DNA from: Heterobasidion occidentale
Taxonomy: Eukaryota; Basidiomycota; Agaricomycetes; Russulales; Bondarzewiaceae
Reading direction: 5' to 3'
Length of the DNA: 31,965 nucleotides
Assembly: GCA_039111635.1 (NCBI GenBank)
Contig: JBCAQO010000087.1
Location: 1-31,965, forward strand
In this document: one piece after another, positions 1 through 10,635 of the stretch
Layout: every line of letters starts with the position of its first letter
How positions within the stretch are numbered: position 1 is the stretch's first letter
Translations under genes and position numbers: made by a program
The notes under the pieces: model-generated
Told to the model about the DNA's origin: nothing
The model's database searches: none
Seen by the model: only the letters and a program-made list of their open reading frames with translations

Positions 1-650
1 CCTCAGTCTCTCCTACATCGCTATATCCTCCACCTTGTCCACCGCCTGTTCTAGACACAGGAAGGTACACGAAATTAACTTACTTGCTCCATCCTCTTGA
101 AGACCCTGTCCAAGGCTATGGTAGAATGGCCGCTCCTACGCTCCTCCATCACACCAACAGCATCTTCTCTTCCGCCCAATGCCAAGCCCACGATCACCAT
201 TCGCCCCCACGCCGACATCAGCATCGCTCTCTCTACCCCTACAGGTCTCTACACACCTACGCTCCAGGCGTCGACACGCACTCAATATACGCGCTTGCCT
301 CGTCGCTCAAACACCTCTCTCACCTTGGAGACAGTCCCAAGCTGCACCTCGCTGAGCCCCCAAGCGCGGGGGGACGCTGACCGTCTCGAACGTCGGCGCG
401 ATCGGTGCGGGCGAATTCGCCGCGCCCGTGCTTGTGCCCGGCGGCGGAGTAGCTATCGTAGCTCTCGGGCGTGCGCGCTGTGGAGTGGGACGTTAATCGT
501 GGAGACGGGAAGCGGGTGAGCGACGGCTCAAGGTCGGTGTAGTTGGAGTGCGGATCACCGTGTTGTGGAGGGCGCAGAGCTGGCGGCGTTTGTTGAATGC
601 TGGAGAGTACGTCGAGCAACCTGAACGGATGATTGCAGAGGGTGTGTGTG
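1..650 (+). pseudogene. Broken 3' part of a 2-oxoacid dehydrogenase E2 acyltransferase gene (BCKDH E2-like)
   Basis: Translating all three forward frames gives successive pieces of the catalytic domain of a lipoamide acyltransferase, the E2 core of mitochondrial 2-oxoacid dehydrogenase complexes. Seen in order: a Pro-rich linker and RYTKLTYL (about 12-85), LLKTLSKAMVEWPL (about 94-140), PHADISIALSTPTGLYTP (about 210-262), GVDTHSIYALASSLKHLSHL (about 267-325), GGTLTVSNVGAIGAGEFAAP (about 368-428), VAIVALG, and WSADHRVVEGAELAAF (544-591) followed by a PERMIAEGV-like end. The active-site motif of the family is HRxxxDG; here it reads HRVVEG, with Glu for Asp. At least five frame changes separate the blocks and none coincides with a plausible intron, so this is a decayed copy or badly assembled sequence. 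The 5' part lies outside the window. The branched-chain type is my best guess among E2 enzymes. Confidence 0.7.
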
Positions 651-1449
651 AGATTATGTTGTGGATTGATCTGCAGCCAGAGTTGTGTACTTTATACCGA
701 GTAAATTCAATATTCCCTGGAAGTGATCTCAAATGTCGATGAAGAGAATTTGCCAGCGACTGTTTTTTCTCACCTCCTCGCTCGCGAGTATTTACCCAAG
801 ACTTGGTTCAGTATCGTCATACACCGACTTTAGTCCAGGTTGTCCTCGCTATTTCTAGTATTTCGGATGGCGGGAGTTGTTGAGCGTCCGGCAAATGCCG
901 AATCCCTTGATCTCAGCGGCAACTGCCCACGGTTCCGCACCATCGGGAAATTGGCAGCGAAATGACATTCTTATATAAAGTAATATAAGCTATGTAATAA
1001 CCATAATATATCCAATACTTTTACATCGTACGGGCAAGCCATACATGAGGCGGCACGGTTGGTAGATACCACAACATCCCTCAGGCTTCCCGAACTTCAC
1101 AAAGAATATCAGATATGGGATTAGAAGGTGAAGATGAGCAGGAATGCAACACCGATGACCTCTGGTAAGCAAAAGATTAAAGATAATGAAGTGACATATC
1201 AATCATACTTCTGGGTACACAGCACAAGTATCTAGTCAAGTAATGCCCGGTGATGTTGGTGAAACTCTCCATCAACAACAGGTTGACAGCAAATGTCAAG
1301 AAATGGAGGAAATATAGCCATGGTTCAAGGTTGATGCACATGCATCGGAGGGACAGCCCTCGAGACAGCCAACAAGAATGTTATGTGATTCAAAGTAGTA
1401 CCAATCATTGTAATAGACGGCGGGATTTGCGAAGGCTATTATCTTTGTC
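651..1449. other. Intergenic stretch without a recognisable gene
   Basis: About 800 bp with only short ORFs in any frame and no family resemblance or consistent splice structure. It is moderately AT-rich from about 960 onward. The part after 1440 grades into the 209-bp tandem duplication, with a partial, diverged extra copy of its 3' end (GACTGATGTTCTCGGCCAAC) at about 1451-1470. Confidence 0.5.
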
Positions 1450-1470
1450 AGACTGATGTTCTCGGCCAAC

Positions 1471-1881
1471 ACATGCAAGAATTTTAGATAAGATCAACCT
1501 ACATCAGGGAGAAGGGTTTCGTAAAGGTCAATAAGAAAGCCGAATTGTCAGCAATAGAGCCTACCTTTATAATTAACGATGGAGTTGCCGGTGCCGACAA
1601 TCCTTGCCAGACTGACGTTCACGGCCAACACATGCGAGAGTGACGATGTTTGTCCAGACTTGATCGCGCAACAGCCAATACATGCAAGAGTTTTACATAA
1701 GATCAACCTACATCAGGGAGAAGGGCTTCGCAAAGGTCAATAAGAAAGCCGAATTGTCAGCAACAAAGCCTACCTTTATAATTAACAATGGAGTTGCCGG
1801 TGCCGACAATCCTTGCCAGACTGACGTTCACGGCCAACACATGCGAGAGTGACAATGTTCGTCCAGACTTGATCGCGCAAC
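1471..1881. repeat. 209-bp tandem duplication (two copies)
   Basis: The segment starting ACATGCAAGA at 1471 and ending GATCGCGCAAC at 1672 recurs from 1680 to 1881, an offset of exactly 209 bp. The copies differ at a handful of single bases (for example GGGTTTCGTAAAG versus GGGCTTCGCAAAG). A shorter, more diverged stretch of the unit's second half precedes the first copy. The unit carries no long ORF. It could be an unequal-crossing-over product or part of a non-coding mobile-element end; I see no terminal inverted repeats. Confidence 0.85.
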
Positions 1882-2186
1882 ATCAGCGCGATACTGAGTC
1901 TGAATGTGAGTAAAAATGAATCAGAAGCAAAATGATTGCGAAATGCAGTAAGAAAGCCGCACGATTGACTGCGATTATCAAGACCTGGACATATGATGGA
2001 GTCCGGTCAGGCTTGACACATTAATTGTTCAAATGATTAAGAAATAGCAACGTCTAGCGAGGATATCTACTATTGTAACTAATTATGATGATTGCAGAAG
2101 CTACTATCATTGGAAGGAAAGATATAGTCCCTTCTGCACACAAGATGAAGCGACAGATGATAGGCATTGATACCGTGAAAAGCATA

Positions 2187-3645
2187 TTATACTGCCCGAC
2201 GTCTAGTACGTTCCTCAACGGTAGGCTCCCTTGAGATAGGATCCTTCCTCGCCTCAGCCGCTTTTCTCTGAGCCCTTCTTTCTCTGATCTTGGCCAGCGC
2301 ACTGTTGGTTGATGCTGCGGGGTGAGCTGAAGAAAAACTGGGAAAAATCTGACTTCAAAGAATGTCAGAAAGGGTCGAAGATACTTTGAGATACGTACCA
2401 GTTCCACCATAATAATAGCGCGTCAACTTCCTCCTTTTCCTCCACATCCTCAAACAATTCCAATACACTATTGAAGAAACGCTCTGAGTCGGTGACAGTA
2501 TCTGTTCGAGAAAATACAGCTGACGACGAGAGGGAAAATCGAGCCTAGAAAGGGGAATCAGAAGCAACATGCGAAGGGGTCTCTTAACAGCTACCTGCGT
2601 GGCAATGTAAGCGATCGATGCCGGTGTGACGCATTTCATACCGTGAATCCGCGCGTTCCCAGACCTTGTGGCCCTCGCATCCTTTTCCACTGAACTTGGA
2701 GATGTAAACACGTGCTTATAGGCCTATGAACATCAGCATGCGAGTTCGTCGAAAGTACCAGATAGAAACATACTGAGACGAGCAGCTGGCTCTTGAAAAG
2801 CCCCTTCCATGGGTCATCAGAATCGTACCGATAACCAGCATATAGAAAAATGGGCCACTGGTCTCCTGGAATAAGCATTTCACCGTCTCGCAATTTCCGT
2901 TTGATACTGTTCGAGTGAGATGAACGGGAAAAAATGAGATTATTTGATCTTACTCAGGATTCGACCAATCCAATCCTGCAGGGCAAAGCAGCGCTCCTGT
3001 CTGTTCATGGCGAAAGCCCCGATCTGATTTCATGTTACGGGAGAGTGGCGGAATAAGGGATTGGCCTCGAGGAGTGATCCAATCGAGGATAGGGCCTTTC
3101 ATACTCTTTGTATCGTCCGATCTAGCGCTAGACACCCCTTTTTGAATCTGCCCTACCGTTAAATAGCCACACTCAAGGTGATGCGGTCACACTTACTAGT
3201 TCCCCTATGTGCATGATCTCCTCGTCAGAGCCTTCCTGTAGGCGCTCTTCAAGATGGGGGACCATCCGAAGTAATTCTTCATAAACCTTGTACTCCCGCC
3301 TCTGCCTATCAAACAATGAAACACGCAGTGCATGACAAGAATGATTGATTCAGCGAGTTGGCCTTAGATAGGAACGGCTCACTCATATGTCAAGGACTCA
3401 GGCTCCTCAGCCAGCTCTCCCATTCTAAGAAGACCACGTGTGATTATAGACTGGACGTTGCAAAGAGCGTGTACAGTCCGTCCAAAATGACGACCGTGAT
3501 GAACAAGCGGATCTGTGAGACACCTTGCAGAGGGTCAGAGGTCGCCCAGGCAGGCGAGGCAAAGTAGTGCTTACGGCCTTTTCCTGGGGCCTAGTTGAAG
3601 AGCACTAGGCTGACGTTTATCACCAAGAGAGTGGTCCTCAGGCAT
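2187..3645 (-). CDS. DUF6698 family protein, complete, 362 aa
   Basis: Eight exons read without a frame break: 3645-3575, 3523-3383, 3305-3197, 3147-2954, 2906-2774, 2723-2595, 2544-2399 and 2352-2187, totalling 1089 nt. Introns are 46-77 bp, start GTRNGN-like (GTAAGC, GTGAGC, GTAAGT, GTATGT, GTAGCT, GTACGT) and several carry CTGAC branch sites. The protein shows the blocks I associate with the Agaricomycete family DUF6698: GRHFGRTVHALCNVQ near the N terminus, an acidic EELLRMVPHLEERL stretch, SSARSDDTKSMKGPILDW, GALLCPAGLDWSNPE, GDQWPIFLYAGYRYD, ATRSGNARIHGMKCVTPASI, DTVTDSERFFNSVLELFED and WWNCQIFPSFSS, then a basic Ala/Arg/Lys-rich tail. The function of the family is unknown. The gene is divergent from the 286-aa gene across a 251-bp promoter. 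Length and intact splicing suggest a live gene. Confidence 0.86.
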
Positions 3646-3896
3646 GGAAGTAAGAACGGTGCGTCGATGAGAAAACGGGCGTGGGACCTGGTATCGCGTC
3701 CAAAGTTTTTAACGAGCGAGCAAGCGAACGAGTCATAAACTATGGTGAGTCAGAAAGTCAGTGGGAGTCAGAGCGAGTCACCTCGGGTAGGAGGAGGAAG
3801 GTCGGGCTTCGGGTATCCAAGCCAATTCGAAGCGACCCTCAAGGGTATTTAGGACATTGACCTGCTCAAGGCCATCTCATCCTGCACTGCCTAGCC
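3646..3896. promoter_or_regulatory. Bidirectional promoter with four GAGTCA sites and a CCAAT box
   Basis: This 251-bp gap separates two divergent start codons. GAGTCA occurs at 3730-3735, 3747-3752 (within the full Gcn4/AP-1-type site TGAGTCA, 3746-3752), 3765-3770 and 3775-3780, all in the same orientation. An AGCCAATT box lies about 75 bp before the plus-strand start. A GAGCGAGC-rich run (about 3712-3729) leads directly into the first GAGTCAT, and a similar arrangement occurs upstream of the transposase gene at 29510-29527. That these are bZIP binding sites is an inference from the motif. Confidence 0.45.
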
Positions 3897-4910
3897 ATGT
3901 CGTCCCAACCTTTAACTCGCGAATCACTGGTCATCTCCATCCCTTCTCGTCATCGCCGATACCTGGACAAGGTTCGGGGATCTGACAACGCGGTTTTTCA
4001 GTACGACATTCAAACAGGGGAGATGATTCCATGGAAGTGGTGGGTCTTGTCACCTCAAAAATTTGAAATGTCTGACGCACAATGCAGGCCCGTAAGCTTA
4101 AGGGAGGGGGACCGTGTCGTGCCTTCGTCTCTGAGGAAACACCGCCTGACGAATAGATTTCTCGGGCCGTGTTGTTTGTGCCCCTTGCTCGAGAGAAACG
4201 GACCACCGGTGTTCACGGAGGCAGCTATGTATCTTGCAACGTCGGGTCCTTTCCATGGTCAATACATTGCTCGATGCGCACATGGAGTGTGTGGATATAT
4301 AGGTCAGTCCCCATCCAATGAGCGTGAATACACACGACTTACCAATCTCACAAGTTCGCCTCGAGCATGCCTACCAACGTATTGGTTGTCCAGTGCATAT
4401 GTACGCGCCTCGTGGTGAGCACCTCGAGATCAATCTCTAGGTCTAGAATTGACTCCCACGCAGAGGCAACCGAAGCGCGCCCACGACCAGTGCTACACTT
4501 TAGCGAAGCAGGATATGTCCCCCTGAACCCCTTTCCAATGCCTCTGAAACGCACTCACGCACAAATCGGTGAGTGTCAGTACCTGTTTGACATTCAGGTG
4601 TAACTCACTCACCATTTCAGATGTAACCTCGAACGAAAACCCACTTCTCCGCCTTGTGCAAAGGCGCCGTGTCTCTACTCAATATCGACCAAACCCGTTG
4701 TATGACCTCCTTCGACAGATGGACACGAACATTTATCCAGGTGTTTCCGAAGAGGCCTTTTCCAAATTCTTTGTGAAGTGCTCCTGTCGATTGATCACGA
4801 CCCGTCGGGCCTTCGCTCACCACGAATGCCCGTTGGAAGTAATTGATCTCACCACAGATTCAGATAATCAAGGGGGAGATACCGATGAGGAGCAAGCTAC
4901 AGAACTCTAG
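3897..4910 (+). CDS. Unidentified 286-aa Cys-rich protein with C-terminal SUMO-interaction-like motif
   Basis: Four exons fit: 3897-4302, 4355-4414, 4464-4568 and 4621-4910 (861 nt). Introns are 49-52 bp; donors are GTCAGT, GTGAGC and GTGAGT. The start is the first ATG, in the context CTAGCCATG. I do not recognise the family. Two Cys/His clusters are visible: CCLCPLLERNG through RCAHGVCGYI (about residues 92-135), which distantly recalls a GRF-type zinc finger, and KCSCRLITTRRAFAHHEC near the C terminus. Directly after that comes VIDLT (264-268) followed by TDSD and an acidic tail, which matches the classic SUMO-interaction motif: a hydrophobic core with Asp, then acidic residues. The next gene downstream, on the opposite strand, is a SUMO protease, so a SUMO link is plausible but inferred. 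Confidence 0.75.
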
Positions 4911-5106
4911 AAAATTAGTACCAAAGCGTTGACACCATAGGATTCATATACAGCCATTACAGTCAGCATAGAATTAATGTACAGCCATTAGACTCAACAC
5001 CATAGGATTGATACGTAGCCACTCATTTCAATATGAACCGGCTCATATGCATGAAGATCAAGTTGTGGGAATGGTAAAAGTGCGTATTAAGGGAAGAACC
5101 AAAGAC
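4911..5106. other. Convergent 3' intergenic spacer with short direct repeats
   Basis: This spacer lies between the converging 3' ends of the 286-aa gene and the Ulp1 gene. It contains two copies of ACACCATAGGATT (about 4930 and 4998) and three related TACAGCCATTA / TACGTAGCCACT stretches. No ORF is supported. Confidence 0.5.
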
Positions 5107-7181
5107 TCAATGGTCAGCAAGTCTGCGAGACAGAACAGTAGTGGCCATGTTCTACAGACTCGACAGCATATGACTTTGAGTCTGCACATTACGCTACGTA
5201 CTCACCTTCCCGAGAGCTGTTGCCATTCATCAGAAAGTTTGAGGAGTTCTGCCTTCAGCATCTCACGCATGGTGGGAACGACGCCCGCCTCCCATTCTAT
5301 TTCTGCCCCTGATGCATGCCCCTTCTTCAATGTCTTGCATGATGGCCCAAGGGCAATAGATCAGGATTCGTGATAGCAAGCATCGTGAAGACTTACCGAT
5401 GTCGGTCTCATGAACATATCCGGGTTTTTCATGAAAAGATAGTTGAAGTGGAGAAGGTACAAGCCACAATCATACTGATTGGGTTGCATGGGCACCTGAC
5501 GAGGACATTCATTCGAGGCATACATCATACACAACAAATGTGACCCACCTCAAACTGTTTTGCATGCGGTTCGAACAGAGGCGTGATATTGATTCGGGCC
5601 TTGACCTCCTCACATAGATACTCAGCTAAGCGCCGGCCCGTATTCCGACGCTTTCGGTTGAGAGAATCGAATATAAAGATTTGCGTACTGGCAAAGATCA
5701 ATTAGGAGTAACAGTGAAACGATCATCATCGTTATGGCTCACGCGTGGACCCAACTTGATGTAGTCGAGCCTTCGCTATCCGACAACATAGTCCATCCAA
5801 GTCGGTGCGCCGAATCAACGGCAAAAACAGTATTGTATTTAGCTGGCGGGCGCTCGAATAGGCCTTGTGGATGGCTTATGACTGCCAAGTACCAATGCTG
5901 TTCCGCCCTATCAGTCATGTCTCAGCAATGTAGTCACGGAACTAAGAAGCTTGCTCGCACTCATCATGTATAGGGACGATCAAGAACTTCTTGCTGAAGA
6001 TATCGACTCTGTTTGTATGACTTTTGGCTGCTTCATAGCCAGCTCGTCTACGAAAAAAAAATAAGCGATCTTCACAGCGCTCCATGAGACGTAACTCACA
6101 ATCGCGTATAGAAAAACGTGCTATATATGTGTACCTGGTCCATAGCAACAGAATCCTTCACCCTTGACTTGGCATACCACAGTCTTTGTGTTCATATGAG
6201 CGAGCACTCGGGTTTCGGATAAAATCGAACACTTACTTTAAACCAAGATTGATGAGATTATCATTTAAGAATCTGCGAGGTTTTAGTCGCTCCATATCCT
6301 GTGGTCCGATATCAATCGCGCCATGGCCAACAAAGGGGTAAGTCAAAATACTGTAGAAAGTCGAGAATAAGTGACAATTTGTATGTATTCATTGATACAT
6401 ACATCGCGCGAGTGTCCGATCGAGCAGATGAGTCAGATTGCTTTGGCAAAGGTACTTTCGTGGGCAGCTCTACCTCAACATCATCATCTTCAGACGTGAG
6501 AGAACTGAGTGGAGAGGATGGAGGAATAGGTAATGCCTCTGAGACCGTTGGCAACGAAGCATCCTCTAGAGCTGATGCTGGAGTATTTGAGGAATTGAAG
6601 AGAGGTGGGGGCGCCGGCACGGTTCCTGTGCCAGATCGTGGAAAACCAGTGTCAAGAGATGATGCTTGTGTGCGAGATGTTTTGATTGGCTTTGAGCCAA
6701 GAGACAAAAGAGGCTTCGTTTTTGAGATATATCGTGGCGAGATTGTGTTCGAGGCTACCGCTATAGTTGAAGAATTTTTTGATTCATAGAAAGACTTCTG
6801 TCGGCGTACGGCAAATGTAGGATGCGAAGATGCTGCACTCTGTTGCAAGGGTCGTTCGGATCGTGCCGCATGTTTCCTATGGTATGATCTATATCGGCGG
6901 CGTCTGGAAGGCACGCATATCAGACTTACGCAATGGGGCACAAAGCAGACTTGGATAACACCCGCTTAGTGTGCGCAAGAGGCGATGGCACTCGCAAGGT
7001 GCTGGGTGGCAGAGACGCACTAGCATAATCTTGTGTGAGAAAGGCTGAGATCGTGCGTGACAGAGTGAACATACCTCGCCGACGCAAACCCCATAACAGC
7101 GTGCATCCTCGCCACAAGATCCTTCGGCGGTGGTTTCTTCATGGAGCGAGCTAGCTCCGCATCTTCAGGATTCAATAGCAT
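5107..7181 (-). CDS. Ulp1-type SUMO protease (peptidase family C48), complete, 500 aa
   Basis: Eleven exons fit without a frame break: 7181-7075, 7019-6930, 6876-6403, 6350-6237, 6183-6100, 6047-5961, 5907-5743, 5687-5549, 5495-5397, 5333-5206 and 5122-5107 (1503 nt). Residues 1-235 are Ser/Pro-rich and probably disordered. The C48 fold then follows: ILTYPFVGHGAIDIG and PRRFLNDNLINLGLKLWY (substrate-binding side), FFYTRL, SKKFLIVPIHDE, the catalytic His in EQHWYLAV (H323), Asp in FIFDSL (D381), and Gln and Cys in MQPNQYDCGLYLLHF (Q424, C430). The full His-Asp-Gln-Cys set is present, so the enzyme is predicted to be active on SUMO or a SUMO-like modifier. The His-Asp distance (58 residues) is much longer than in yeast Ulp1 because of an insertion containing FAVDSAHRLG. 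Proteases of this kind are often found near fungal DNA transposons. A paired 15-mer lies 67-124 bp upstream of the start. Confidence 0.9.
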
Positions 7182-7247
7182 GATTTGTCTGGACGTCGAA
7201 AGGCTGAAGCGATGGACATTCGAAGTTTACTCGTCGAGCACAGCAGT

Positions 7248-7305
7248 CCTGCAATGAGCAAGACTGAGTGATGTCGGTCACCCGATACCACCTGCAATGA
7301 GCAAG
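7248..7305 (-). promoter_or_regulatory. Paired 15-mer CTTGCTCATTGCAGG upstream of the Ulp1 gene
   Basis: On the minus strand the perfect 15-mer CTTGCTCATTGCAGG occurs at 7305-7291 and again at 7262-7248, start-to-start 43 bp. It lies 67-124 bp upstream of the Ulp1 start codon at 7181 and in the same orientation as the gene. The same pair precedes the 874-aa gene and the transposase gene. Binding by a dimeric factor is inferred. An alternative reading is a pair of 3' splice sites, since it ends TTGCAG/G, but two identical copies 43 bp apart make that unlikely. Confidence 0.7.
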
Positions 7306-7786
7306 TGAATACCTTCGTGGAAGGGGAGACGGATGTCGAGAGAGTCGCAGAAAGAGGAGGTCCGTCACGGAGTGCGTTGTGGAAATGGCCAGCCTGGCAA
7401 TGCCCGAAGCAGCGAAAGTTTGCCAAGGGAAATTTCCCACGTCCCGGAAATATCCGGGTGAGGCGTATGAGTGTGTATGGCCGGTTATACACGACCTTAT
7501 TCACCTTCATGACCTACGATGACTACATTTGTTGCAGGCTCTCGAACGAAGACTGCGTTAGACAATTATGCTCTGATGAGGGGAAGGCTTTGCACGTTGT
7601 TGACACATCATATTCGATCATGGACTTGCGGCGACCTAGTACGTCGGACTGACACGACGGGGTTTGTCCTGCTCGCAGTGAGTGAAATTGCGCCTCGTGT
7701 GTCTATTTAATCCGATCTGCCTCTCCCACATATTGATATGCCCTTTGGCAACGTACCACATCACTCTAGTGCCATATCAAAGGAAG

Positions 7787-8747
7787 ATGAGTGAACAACG
7801 CTCTTGCAATCATGACAACAGGTTGGCATTCCCCGAGTTGCCTAGCATGCCAGACAGGAGCGACGCGCCTCGTTGCAGAGTGTTTCTCGACGGCAATGGT
7901 CCCCTGTGCCGCGTTCTCTTATCTACTGTTCACCAGCTTGACGATGACCAGACGGAAGAACATCCCTGCGTCATGCCTTGGTGCTATTCTATCCCCCTCA
8001 CCCTCATGAACAAGGCTATGGCTTTCTTCGAGTCACTGCGGCACCCCGACGGCTCACCCATCGTCTATCCTACACACGAGAAGGATCTAGAGATGTCGCC
8101 GAGACACATGTGCGAATACACGTACATCTGGAGGCTGCGGCATGCGTTTCTTAAGGCAATTTACGCGGCCAGTTGCAATGATCAGATGGGAAGTAACTGG
8201 CGATGGCCAAAGATCCACGGGTACCTGTATCGGGAGTACTCTGGTTACGGTCACGATCGCGCACAGCGAATGTTCTACCGTGAGGATGAGCAGGCTGTGG
8301 GCCAGGTTCCTTACACTGTGCCGGACGTGGCCCAAATGAGTTGAGTGTTTTGTTTTATCTGAGAATGTGGCTTGCTGATCGTACTTGGTCCTAGATTGGG
8401 CGGCGCTGCTCAACAGAGACATGAAACGAAGGAAATGGCGATCCTTTTTGTGGCGACATATCAGCCAAGGGTATGATTCGTTTGGAGAAGAAAATGTCAG
8501 GATGTGGTTCGCATGGCGCGAACGCAAGTACTCCATCAGCGGGGACCAATTTCTGTTCGATGATGATATCCCGCCTCGCCTCGCCTATCTAGCATCCGGA
8601 ACACAGGAAGCAGAGGAGGGTAAGTCAGCTGAATCTGGAACGGACGTCAGCTGACCAGAAGGCATGGCGACAGTTGATCTTGTACAATCCGACGACGAAG
8701 GCTCCAGTTTGATCCATGTTGAAGCGGATAGAGAGCAGTCATTGTGA
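7787..8747 (+). CDS. Unidentified 283-aa protein with acidic SUMO-interaction-like tail
   Basis: Three exons fit: 7787-8339, 8395-8619 and 8674-8747 (852 nt). Introns are 55 and 54 bp, the first with the less common donor GTTGAG and the second with GTAAGT. The start is the ATG of MSEQRSCNHDN; an upstream non-ATG extension is open but unsupported. I do not recognise the family. The protein is rich in Trp, Arg and Tyr (for example EYTYIWRLRHAF, NWRWPKIHGYLY, RRKWRSFLWRHI, MWFAWRERKY), which suggests a globular domain. The last exon encodes VDLVQSDDEGS (residues 260-270), a hydrophobic core followed by acidic residues that resembles a weak SUMO-interaction motif. The gene is divergent from the SUMO protease across a 605-bp gap, so shared regulation is possible. 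Confidence 0.72.
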
Positions 8748-9302
8748 TTAGGACAGGTCATCCCACTCGATCGAAAAGACAGATTTTTCAAGTTCCACCA
8801 TCTCTGATCGTATGAGCGCTTCGTATTGTGGTCAGTTGGCAGTCGTGTGCTTTGTCTTGTGTTGTATGTTTATGAGTAGTCCCCACTGAGAAGTTTCGTA
8901 TCATGATGTACAAAAGAACGTGGTTATTTGGTGTTCATATTAGTGATGTCGATGAACATTTGTCGTCTATAATGCTGCGTGGTTGAAGCCTTGCTGTGTA
9001 TGGCGGTCAAAGTGTCGTTTTATTCATTCCGCACGACAATGGAGGTTCCCACGAAAACTAAGCTCCCCACGAGACTGCACAACTCCCGAACACACGAGAA
9101 TGACATCACACACGAAAAACAAAACCGCACACACATGTTACATCTCGGTCAAGCGCACACGAGACTGACCAGTGTTGCGTATCATAAACTGTTTCGCAAA
9201 AAGATAATAAAAGTTGAATGTGGATCACTCTAGTCTCTACGCAAACGTTCTATTCTTGCTAACATATGTCCTGGACAGAGCTGCGCGCCTCTTCACTATG
9301 CT
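8748..9302. other. Gene-free stretch
   Basis: About 550 bp after the 283-aa gene. From about 9040 to 9175 the sequence is rich in CACACGAGA / ACACACGAAA words. Short ORFs run through it, but I find no family resemblance or splice structure. The first part probably holds the 3' untranslated region. Confidence 0.4.
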
Positions 9303-10635
9303 GTGCCACTGACACATCCATGGCTCGTCGCGCAAGGCGTCTCCGATCTCGAAGACAGCGGCGAGGCCACCCTCAATAAACTCAACACCCTCATCGTTAC
9401 TCATCTTGTTTGTCCTCCTGCCCGCCCCGACTCCGCCCCGTCCCTGCCACAGGACGCGCTACCGGCTACTGGAAAATCACTAAGTACTGCACAACGCAAG
9501 CCCTCCGCATCGCCGGGTCCACCCCGGCGCGGCGCCCTGACCCTCGCCTCTAGCTACGGCACTGCAGACGCGCCTGCCGGACGCGGAGCGCGCGCTCTGT
9601 GTCTCGTTCACGTTCATGCCGTTGCCTTGCATGGCGGTGGGCCTGCAGTCCGCATGCTGGACGAGGGACACTTTGTGGACGCAGATCAAGAAGGAAAAGT
9701 GGGAGAGCGCGGTGATGGAGTGCTTTGAAGGCGCCTTTAAGAGGTGCAAATGCGGCACAAAGGAATTGGAGGAAAGGGGGGGACATGATCAGAATGGGGT
9801 GTCGGCCACGGTGTCGCCGTATCACGTTGGAAGCTTGTCGTTGATGATGAGCAGCCACAGCTCTGCCCCGATCGCATGTGCGCCGCTCCCAGCGACCTTT
9901 GTCTTCGCGAGGGTGTTGGCGGAGAGCAAAGGCTTGAAGAGCCAGAAAATCTACGTCAGGGAGCCCGGATCATTCATGAAGAACTCGTACGCCTGCGGCG
10001 CAAGGGGGCACGTGTCAGCCGGTGTGTGGGAACACGAGCTGTTGAAGCCAAACCAGCGGAGCACACCGAAGGAACCGCTGTATGTCGCTGGATATGACGA
10101 TCAGATCTTTATTTGCGCCATAGAGCGCTGTCTTCGCATCCAGCTTGTCGTACATGCTCGCAAATATCTCGGGGAGGTGTGTCTGCTACGGCTGTGAGTA
10201 TGGTGTGGTCACGGCAGCATCGAAGGGACAGGGGCACGTACACGGAACTCCTTGAGCGTCGACTGTTCGCTCGCTGTGAACGTCTGGGCCGGTGGGCTCC
10301 GGGACTGCTGACTCGACGTGCGTTCTCCTTTCCTTGCTGTCGCATTTCGTGTGGTCACGCTTGCGGGTGTAAATCGAAGATCCCCGCGTCAACTGTATGT
10401 ATGCGGCCGATGGAATGTGACAAAGTCCATTTCTTCGTGTAGTATCTTACCGAAGAAGACAAGGCAGTCGAGCAGTTCGAAACCACGCGCCGCACGGCTG
10501 GCATCAACGTCACTCAAAACAAGGACGAGGAGCGTGCGTGGGCAAGAACACGGGCGCGAAGACGAGGGGGAGCCAGGCGAGGCGATGGGCGATGGCAACA
10601 ACGAGGGCGACAACGAGGATAACAACGAGGAGTGA
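9303..10635 (+). pseudogene. Unidentified coding-like remnant with broken frames
   Basis: Between about 9.3 and 10.6 kb the plus strand carries gene-like composition, but each plausible stretch continues in a different frame. Examples are ENLRQGARIIHEELVRLR (about 9945-9995), then VSAGVWEHELLKPNQRST and PKEPLYVAGYDDQ (about 10014-10104) in another frame, then LTEEDKAVEQFETTRRTAGI (about 10444-10503) followed by an acidic Gly/Asn/Glu repeat ending at 10635. The blocks look like parts of a real, conserved protein, but I cannot name it. Either a decayed gene or error-rich sequence would explain it. Confidence 0.4.

Noticed and set aside
1471..1881. Direct repeats as long terminal repeats of a retrotransposon
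   Set aside because: The copies are adjacent with no internal coding region, and no reverse transcriptase or gag-like frame was seen anywhere in the window.
6301..6789. Plus-strand ORF of 162 aa across the Ulp1 gene
   Set aside because: It is the antisense of the Ser/Pro-rich third exon of the Ulp1 protease, which has family motifs and a consistent splice chain; the plus-strand frame has no recognisable feature.
9303..9728. A 141-aa ORF starting at 9303 as a gene
   Set aside because: It overlaps equally open frames on both strands, shows no conserved block along its length, and the better coding-like blocks nearby lie in other frames.
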